From NCBI GenBank assembly GCA_018969565.1, contig JAGWYC010000040.1, positions 1-11,395 of the forward strand: a stretch of DNA of 11,395 nt, written 5' to 3'. Made by a program: the position numbers and the translations under genes. Within the stretch, counting starts at the first letter, position 1; the number at the start of each line of letters is the position of its first letter. The notes below the pieces were generated by a model, which worked only from the letters and a program-made list of their open reading frames with translations, was not told the origin of the DNA and did not search any database. Below are positions 6,381 through 11,395 of the stretch, piece by piece. The stretch comes from Bacteroidota bacterium. Lineage in GTDB: Bacteria > Bacteroidota > Bacteroidia > NS11-12g > UBA955.

Positions 6381-7166
6381 TTACAGGTTGGGGGTTCTGC
6401 CTCCGTCCACCACCACATTGGTGCCGGTGATGTAGGCGGCCTGCGGTGAAGCGAGGAAAACGGCAGCATAGGCTACTTCATCCGGGCTTCCGAAGCGGCC
6501 TGCAGGAATTTCTGCCAGCATTTCCTTGCGCACGGACTCTTCTTCGTGTCCGGTTTTCAGCGCTTTATTGCTGATGATGCTGCTCAGGCGCTCGGTGGTG
6601 GTGGCTCCGGGAAGCACATTGTTCACGGTGATGCCGAGTTTAGCGGTTTCGTTGGCCAGGGTTTTGCTCCAGTTGCCCACGGCGGCGCGTATGGAATTGC
6701 TCACGCCGAGGTTGTGCAGGGGCACCTTCACCGAAGTGCTGATGACGTTGATGATGCGACCGTAAGCAGCCTGCGTCATGCCCGGAATAAAAGCCTGGGC
6801 AAGGGTGTGGTTGTTCAGCAGGTGCTGACTGAATGCGTCCTGGAAGGCCTGATGGGAAGCCTGAGTAATGGGACCGGCGGGCGGGCCACCGGTATTGTTG
6901 ATCAGGATATGCACCTGCTCTTCCGCGGCGATGGCCGCTGCGGCTTCAGCCACGCTGTGCGGCATGCTGAAGTCGGCGGTGAAGAAGCGGTGTTGCTGTC
7001 CTGCCGGGCGGGGCAATTCGTCGCAGGTTTGCTGTAAGGCTTCGCGGTTGCGCGCCAGCAGGATGATGCGTGCCCCGGCGTTGGCCAGTTGCCGGGCGAT
7101 GGCGCGTCCGATGCCCTGGGTGCTGCCGCAGACCACGGCGGTTTTTCCGGAAAGGTCAATGATCAC
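6381..7166 (-). CDS. Atypical SDR family protein (FabG-like without YxxxK)
   Basis: From a GTG start at 7166 the protein has 261 residues, beginning MIIDLSGKTAVVCG. It is a short-chain dehydrogenase/reductase: GSTQGIG (14-20) is the nucleotide loop, NNTGGPP (90-96) replaces the usual NNAG, and YITGTNVVVDGGRTPN is the typical C-terminal end. The catalytic Tyr and Lys of YxxxK are missing. In the segment GVSNSIRAAV the Tyr position is S156 and the Lys position R160, while the serine region (STS, 143-145) is kept. This SN-x-R pattern with NNTGGPP recalls the BKR-like subgroup known for an imperfect catalytic tetrad, so it is probably inherited rather than a local mutation. The activity may therefore differ from ketoacyl reduction. 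The frame is open to 7244, but those 26 residues are encoded by the terminator-like hairpin and promoter region and are rejected. It is the first gene of a unit with the FAD oxidoreductase, menA and menC. Confidence 0.85.
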   Translation of the reverse strand: MIIDLSGKTAVVCGSTQGIGRAIARQLANAGARIILLARNREALQQTCDELPRPAGQQHRFFTADFSMPHSVAEAAAAIAAEEQVHILINNTGGPPAGPITQASHQAFQDAFSQHLLNNHTLAQAFIPGMTQAAYGRIINVISTSVKVPLHNLGVSNSIRAAVGNWSKTLANETAKLGITVNNVLPGATTTERLSSIISNKALKTGHEEESVRKEMLAEIPAGRFGSPDEVAYAAVFLASPQAAYITGTNVVVDGGRTPNL

Positions 7167-7170
7167 AGGG

Positions 7171-7178
7171 CGAAGATA
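7171..7178 (-). promoter_or_regulatory. Candidate -7 promoter element of the SDR-menA-menC unit
   Basis: TATCTTCG on the minus strand resembles TAnnTTTG with the same T to C change as the element at 177-184. It also stands exactly 4 nt before the start codon (GTG at 7166). No clear -33 TTG is visible. It lies downstream of the terminator-like hairpin, as expected for a new transcription unit. Confidence 0.4.
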
Positions 7179-7211
7179 CGCGCCGTTGTGTTTTGGCTTC
7201 ACCGGAAATGG

Positions 7212-7240
7212 AAACGCCCCCGGGTTGAGCGGAGGCGTTT
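7212..7240 (-). terminator. Terminator-like hairpin after the adhesin-like gene
   Basis: AAACGCC (7212-7218) pairs with GGCGTTT (7234-7240). The stem continues past one mismatch with two C-G pairs and a further G-C, leaving a loop of about 7 nt. It lies 18 nt past the stop of the minus-strand gene at 7259. The tail on that strand (TTTCCATTTCC) is only moderately T-rich, so efficiency is uncertain. Confidence 0.55.
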
Positions 7241-7258
7241 TCATTCACCAGGTATTGT

Positions 7259-9103
7259 TTAGCGCTTGATAATTCGGGTATGTTGCTCAGAATCAGTGCT
7301 TTGCACCTTCAACAGGTACTGCCCGGGTGCGAGCCCGCTCAGGTTCAGCATCTGCGGCTGCAGTGGCTGATCCGGCTTCAGGCGCAGCAGTTCACGACCC
7401 ATCAAATCGGTAATCACAAGCGTTTGAATAGCGCTGTTTCCTTCTACAAACAACTGATTTCCGGCGGGGTTGGGGTACACGCGGAAGGCTTTGCTGTTCA
7501 GGTTGTTTACACCGGTAGTGGCTTTGGGATTGATGCTCATTCGGGAAGTATCGCAGGCGCAGGGCGGATTACACACGATGAGTGTTACCAGACGTATGCT
7601 GTCGGAACTAAATGTATAGGTAGGATTTTGCCTGTTGCTGCTGTTTCCATCCCCAAAATCCCAGTACCAGGTTTTGGCGTTTTGCGCGCTGTCTTTGAAC
7701 CGGAAGGTCGTGCCGCTGTGCGTATAGCCAAATTTAGCATGGGGTTTCTGCCGCACGTGCAGGTTGATGCCTGCTTTGGCGGTGCAGCCAAAGGCATTTC
7801 CTGCGGTAACCACATAGCGTGTATCTGTTGTGGGTTTCGCGAATACAGCAGCCGTTGTGGCATTACCCGGATTCCAGGAGTAGGTAGTCAGTCCGCCGCC
7901 GTTGGCCTGAAGTCGTAAGGAGTCACCCAGACACAAAAAGGTATCAGGGGCGCTGATGCCCACCAGCGGCGAGGTTCTGAAGGAAACCGTCACCTGCGCC
8001 TGATTGGAACAACCTGCGGTATCGGTGCCTGTAACGGTGTATGTGGTACTTGCCGTGGGTGAAGAAAGCACGGTATCGCCTTTACTTTTGTTCAGCCCGG
8101 TGACCGGAGTCCAGTCGTAGGTGGCGGCGCCGGAAGCCGCCAGCTTCACAGGTGCACCGCCGGAACAATAGTTTGCGTTGGTGGGCGCAACGCTTACTGT
8201 GGGTCTGGGTGTACTCACCACCTTCACGGTAAACGTGGCTGTTGTATCGGACTGCAGTGAACCCATGCAGGTAAGCACACATCGGTAGTAGCGTGTGGCA
8301 TTGATTAATCCGGTAGAAACTGAAGTGGTTCCTGTGCCGAAATTGGTCCAGGGCCCGGTAGCTGCGGTTGCATTCTGCCATTGATAAATCATACCGGAAT
8401 AGGTGGTCACTGTTCCGTTCAGGTTGAGTGTTGCCGCACCTGAACCTCCGCAAATCTGTTGCGTGGTGGATGTGATGCTCGCACCGGTGGGTTTTCCGCT
8501 GCAGGCCAATGGATAGGTATCCCACCAGAAGCTGTCGAGGTAGATATTGTATCCCGCCTGTCCGATGGCTTTGATCATGATGTAATTGGTATTGCCGTTG
8601 AACGAAGAGGGTATGTTAAAACTGTAGCGGTACCAGCCATTGGTGATTTGCGTGTCCGGAACGGCATAGCGGGAGTAACGGGCTACGCTTCCCAGATATT
8701 GAGCCCCGGTAAGGCTGGCAGATGTATTAACATACACGCTGATGCTGTCGCCGGTTTTGCTCAGGCTGTCGCGATACATATAGAACCTGACGCTTGGTGT
8801 ATTGCTGCCCCGTTGTCTGTAATCAGCAGCGGGCAATGCCAGAGTCTGGATGGTGTTTGCAGCAACACCACGGGCGCTGTAGCGCGCAAAGGCGGTTCCG
8901 TATTTCGCAGCGGCTACGGTGGGAAAGGTGCTGTTGGTGGTACGTCCCCAGCGGTTAATGCTGGCGCTGACGGCGGTCCAGCCGGTTGGTGGGAAGGTTG
9001 TGGCTTCAAAGCTCTGTACATTGATTACCTGCTGAGCCTGAAGCTGGGTAAAAGTTGCAGTAAGCATGAGGAGGCCTGTGGCTATTCGCTGTTTGCGTTT
9101 CAT
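7259..9103 (-). CDS. T9SS-secreted adhesin-like protein with jelly-roll, Ig/PKD-like modules and PKD domain
   Basis: A 614-residue surface or secreted protein. Residues 1-24 are a signal peptide (cleavage after LQAQ). Residues 29-196 look like a choice-of-anchor J/cleaved-adhesin type jelly-roll (SFEATTFPPTGWTA at the start, YNIYLDSFWWDTYP at the end). Then come Ig/PKD-like modules at about 201-296 (YQWQNATAATGPW), 300-375 (YDWTPVTGL, TYTVTGTDTAGC) and 379-450 (YSWNPGNATTAAV, YVVTAGNAFGC), each with paired cysteines. A true PKD domain follows at about 453-526 (WYWDFGDGNSSNRQNPTYTF). The T9SS type A sorting domain occupies 538-614, with FRVYPNP, ITDLMGREL, LAPGQYLLKV and the basic end RIIKR. 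Such C-terminal domains are removed during export. It is probably a carbohydrate- or surface-binding protein, since no catalytic domain is visible. It lies 72 nt after the DUF1566 gene and may share its transcript. Confidence 0.93.
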   Translation of the reverse strand: MKRKQRIATGLLMLTATFTQLQAQQVINVQSFEATTFPPTGWTAVSASINRWGRTTNSTFPTVAAAKYGTAFARYSARGVAANTIQTLALPAADYRQRGSNTPSVRFYMYRDSLSKTGDSISVYVNTSASLTGAQYLGSVARYSRYAVPDTQITNGWYRYSFNIPSSFNGNTNYIMIKAIGQAGYNIYLDSFWWDTYPLACSGKPTGASITSTTQQICGGSGAATLNLNGTVTTYSGMIYQWQNATAATGPWTNFGTGTTSVSTGLINATRYYRCVLTCMGSLQSDTTATFTVKVVSTPRPTVSVAPTNANYCSGGAPVKLAASGAATYDWTPVTGLNKSKGDTVLSSPTASTTYTVTGTDTAGCSNQAQVTVSFRTSPLVGISAPDTFLCLGDSLRLQANGGGLTTYSWNPGNATTAAVFAKPTTDTRYVVTAGNAFGCTAKAGINLHVRQKPHAKFGYTHSGTTFRFKDSAQNAKTWYWDFGDGNSSNRQNPTYTFSSDSIRLVTLIVCNPPCACDTSRMSINPKATTGVNNLNSKAFRVYPNPAGNQLFVEGNSAIQTLVITDLMGRELLRLKPDQPLQPQMLNLSGLAPGQYLLKVQSTDSEQHTRIIKR

Positions 9104-9129
9104 GTAGTGTTTTTCGATTAGCGTTTAGA

Positions 9130-9175
9130 CGGCTAATTAACCGCCGGGTTGCTTACAGAATGATGATATTCATCA
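9130..9175. other. Short palindromes between two T9SS cargo genes
   Basis: TGATGATATTCATCA (9161-9175) is a perfect 6-bp inverted repeat with a 3-nt loop, directly against the stop codon of the DUF1566 gene. CGGCTAATTAACCG (9130-9143) is palindromic apart from one symmetric base pair of positions. The first has no T-tract and is a weak hairpin. The second could be an operator-like site before the gene at 9103. No -7 element is recognisable here. Confidence 0.3.
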
Positions 9176-10366
9176 CTATTCCCGAATCAGTTTCATCCTT
9201 AAAAAATCCTTGCCGGAAGCGCTTAGAAGGTAAATTCCTCTGGCGCACTTTGCGAAGTCAGCCTGCTCCAGTGAATTTCCTGAAAAAACCACCCTGCCGG
9301 ATGCATCGGTGATGATGTATTGTGTGTAGCGCTCGGGGTGGCTTATGTAAATATGGTCACGGAAGGGGTTGGGCCATACACGGACATCTGCCGGTCGCAG
9401 CGTTGCCACTGCCGTGCTCGTAGTATTATTTCCGCGCACCAACAGTATATCATTGCGCCGAATTTTGGGGTCATAGGTGGTGATGCCGAAGCGTGTATCC
9501 AGATACCAGGCTTTGGTGTTCTGGTTGGGAAGTGTGGTGGAGGACCAGAATTTTCGATTTCCGACAAAGCTGAGCAACTTGTTGCTGATGCAGGGAAGTA
9601 CCAAACCCTGGTCGCTTACCGACTGCAGTTCCTTGATGTTGGGCAGTCGCCAGTCGCTTTTTCCCGCTGCCGTGCTGCTGTCGGCCAGCCATAAGGCTTG
9701 TTCCCAGCTCAGGGTATCTGCTTGCAGTGCTTTAAGCCAGGTGAGGCCTGTAAGCATATCGGTGGCAGTGCCATCGCCATTGTCCTGGAATCGGCTGCTT
9801 AGTACTTGAGGTTGTTGTGTATAACGAACCGCGCGCACATGGATATGTCGGGTTCCGCCGGCGCTGATGGTTTCCGTTTTCAGGTGATTTCCGGCACCTC
9901 CGCCGGCATTGGTGACCCAGATACGGTTGCTGTCGTTGATCTGGCGTTCGGCAGACCACCAGTATTCCGCTGCCGATTTTGGAAATATCGTAGCATCCAG
10001 CGCCTGATTGGTTTTCTGGTGATTGAGAATGCTGTACGATTCCCTTAACAGCGGAAGCCGCCAGTCGGTATAGCCGCCCAGGGTTAGGGTATCGCAATAA
10101 AGACGGGCCTTTTCCACGGTCATTTCGGGACCATCCACGCGTTGCCACATGAGCCCGGTTACCGTATCAGTTGCTGTTCCGTCGGGGTTGATGATGAAAA
10201 ACGGCGGATTGATTTTGTAATCTGCATCCTCGCCCGGTGTGGTGGTATAGCTCGTTTCCTGTCCTGTATCGGGCAGTCGCTTCATGGTTCTGAGCCATTG
10301 CTGCGCCTGCAGGAGGGGATAACTGCAGGCGGACAACAACAGGCAAAGTATCAGTTTCATATTCAT
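9176..10366 (-). CDS. T9SS cargo protein with two DUF1566 (Lcl_C) repeats
   Basis: A 396-residue exported protein. The start chosen is the ATG at 10366, which overlaps the stop of the upstream gene (ATGA) and puts the signal peptide MNMKLILCLLLSACSYPLLQAQ at the very N-terminus. A longer frame reaching 10483 would bury it, and an ATG at 10360 is an alternative. Two DUF1566 domains follow in tandem. The first covers about 60-182 (GTATDTVTGLMWQ, GYTDWRLP, YWWSAE, HVRAVR). The second covers about 194-312 (NGDGTATDMLTGLTW, SDWRLPNIKELQ, FWSST, LLVRG). The fold resembles C-type-lectin/FGE-like domains and its biochemical role is unknown to me. The C-terminus (about 322-396) is a T9SS type A sorting domain (VRVWPNPF, IITDASGRVV, ARGIYLLS, ending MKLIRE). 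A cysteine at position 14 might suggest a lipobox, but the QAQ cleavage site fits better. Probably a surface-exposed binding protein. Confidence 0.92.
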   Translation of the reverse strand: MNMKLILCLLLSACSYPLLQAQQWLRTMKRLPDTGQETSYTTTPGEDADYKINPPFFIINPDGTATDTVTGLMWQRVDGPEMTVEKARLYCDTLTLGGYTDWRLPLLRESYSILNHQKTNQALDATIFPKSAAEYWWSAERQINDSNRIWVTNAGGGAGNHLKTETISAGGTRHIHVRAVRYTQQPQVLSSRFQDNGDGTATDMLTGLTWLKALQADTLSWEQALWLADSSTAAGKSDWRLPNIKELQSVSDQGLVLPCISNKLLSFVGNRKFWSSTTLPNQNTKAWYLDTRFGITTYDPKIRRNDILLVRGNNTTSTAVATLRPADVRVWPNPFRDHIYISHPERYTQYIITDASGRVVFSGNSLEQADFAKCARGIYLLSASGKDFLRMKLIRE

Positions 10367-11395
10367 GGTTGAACGACCACCCTTCTCACGGCTCGGCCGG
10401 ATTTGGTTTCTACGCTCAGCAGGTATAAGCCGCTGCGGAATCCGTTCAGGTTTACAGTTCCGGCAAAACCGCTTTGCTGCCACACAACACGCCCATTGAG
10501 ATCAGTGATGAAGGTGTGGAGTATATCGGTTTCACGCATGCCCGCACCGAGAGACAAGCTCAAAGTTTCGGCAGCCGGATTGGGAAATACCTCGAACACG
10601 CTGCCCGCATTGAGGTATCTGATTCCCGAGGGCATGATGCAGGGTGCCTTGCCCTGATAGTTTGAAGTAGTTTTCCCGGAAGCCGTGTAGAAATCATAGG
10701 TGTAGGCTCCTGATGAAGTCCAGCGATACACCACTGAATCGGTGGCACCGTTCAGGGTATAGATCAGGGTATAACCGTTGCCCCCATTGGGGTGGAAACC
10801 GGTAATCGTGGCGCCTTTCAAGGGCGTAAGCGCAGGACGAACGCCTTTGGCAGCCGGCTGCGGAATAATCTGCAGGGTGGTATCTTCCGTAACCACGCCG
10901 GCCATCTGACCAATCATATAAGGTGCGGCTGCGCTGCCGTGGTAGTGATAACGGCCGTCTGTTCCCCAGTGACCGTGGTTGGCATCCAGGGTTTTCATGG
11001 CGCTGCCGTCGGGTTCTTTGTTTCCATATACGGCAAAACCGTCCAGAGCAAAGGCTATGGGCAAGGTCGGGCCGATGGGCTTTTCCAGGAACATGGGCGC
11101 ATTGTGGTAGTGGTAGTCGTCGGCGCGGCCGGAGTGTCCGCCCCACTGATCCAGTTGCCCGTCCAGAAAGGCATCCACCCCGGTATTGGTATACGGGTTG
11201 AAAATGGGAACGCCGTTGGCGGCAAGAGCGATGGCACCGCGCAGGAAGTGCTTGTTGTTCACCGGAACCGGCGTTGCGGCCATCACCGGATTCAGCGGAA
11301 TGCTCCAGGCGTTCGTTCCATTATAGCACTGCGGAAGTGGCACCTGCTGCTGCCAGGATGTGATGCCGACCATCATGTTGTGGGCCGGAATGCCA
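10363..11395 (-). CDS. YHYH-domain protein with T9SS sorting domain, 5' end outside window
   Basis: The visible 343 residues lack the start. Before the first in-frame Met (11376) the frame continues through GIPAHN to the window edge. Such proteins carry a similar GIPxH segment well inside, so that Met is not the true start. The YHYH motif that names the family (Pfam PF14240) occurs twice. Counted from the Met, they are GRADDYHYHNAP (83-94) and DGRYHYHG (140-147), with LDGFAVYG (111-118) and DANHGHWGTDG (131-141) between, giving many histidines that could bind metal. Residues about 190-257 form a beta-rich linker domain. The T9SS type A sorting domain is at 259-337 (FEVFPNPAAETL, ITDLNGRVVWQ, FRSGLYLLSVETK, ending RRVVVQP). 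The stop overlaps the ATG of the DUF1566 gene by 4 nt, so the two are co-translated. The biochemical role of YHYH proteins is not known to me. Confidence 0.92.
   Translation of the reverse strand, partial: GIPAHNMMVGITSWQQQVPLPQCYNGTNAWSIPLNPVMAATPVPVNNKHFLRGAIALAANGVPIFNPYTNTGVDAFLDGQLDQWGGHSGRADDYHYHNAPMFLEKPIGPTLPIAFALDGFAVYGNKEPDGSAMKTLDANHGHWGTDGRYHYHGSAAAPYMIGQMAGVVTEDTTLQIIPQPAAKGVRPALTPLKGATITGFHPNGGNGYTLIYTLNGATDSVVYRWTSSGAYTYDFYTASGKTTSNYQGKAPCIMPSGIRYLNAGSVFEVFPNPAAETLSLSLGAGMRETDILHTFITDLNGRVVWQQSGFAGTVNLNGFRSGLYLLSVETKSGRAVRRVVVQP

Noticed and set aside
7167..7244. 26-residue N-terminal extension of the SDR protein
   Set aside because: The extension is encoded by the terminator-like hairpin and the candidate promoter, and the conserved SDR N-terminus begins at the GTG at 7166.
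10367..10483. 39-residue N-terminal extension of the DUF1566 protein
   Set aside because: It would place the signal peptide internally and overlaps the sorting domain of the upstream gene in a different frame.

Overview
The window looks like a chromosomal segment of a member of the Bacteroidota, possibly of the Chitinophagales or a related order. Three consecutive genes at the right end encode secreted proteins with C-terminal type IX secretion (T9SS type A) sorting domains, which are confined to this phylum. Candidate promoters resemble the TAnnTTTG element of the phylum, and Shine-Dalgarno motifs are not evident at the starts I examined. The order and genus cannot be fixed from this sequence. 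There are no rRNA or tRNA genes and no CRISPR array that I can see.

Layout, left to right. (1) 1-111, minus: the remnant of an IS91-type (Y2) transposase, cut off upstream by an in-frame stop. (2) 189-656, plus: a small secreted cysteine-containing protein of unknown function, the only rightward gene. (3) 675-2449, minus: two overlapping genes, an outer-membrane beta-barrel-like protein followed by a lipoprotein serine hydrolase of the beta-lactamase/PBP4* family. (4) 2450-2901: a 452-bp gene-free stretch packed with short repeats. They form a REP-like, inverted array of CATGGTGAGC-type units around a G/C-rich centre with two competing hairpins. A perfect 19-bp tandem duplication abuts the candidate promoter of the beta-barrel gene. 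(5) 2902-7166, minus: a tight four-gene unit in transcription order of an atypical SDR protein, a GTG-started FAD-dependent oxidoreductase, menA and menC. (6) 7212-7240: a terminator-like hairpin. (7) 7259-11395, minus: three T9SS cargo proteins. These are a YHYH-domain protein (5' end outside the window), a tandem DUF1566 (Lcl_C) protein overlapping it by 4 nt, and a multidomain adhesin-like protein with a jelly-roll, Ig/PKD-like modules and a PKD domain.

How the genes work together. MenC makes o-succinylbenzoate and MenA prenylates dihydroxynaphthoate, so unit (5) contributes two steps of menaquinone synthesis. The two oxidoreductases upstream are translated from the same probable transcript but have no established place in that pathway. 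The right-hand cluster encodes surface or secreted proteins exported by Sec and then the T9SS. Nothing in the window proves a new biological system. The most unusual material is the repeat array at 2450-2909, followed by the pairing of a non-canonical SDR and an FAD oxidoreductase with menaquinone genes.
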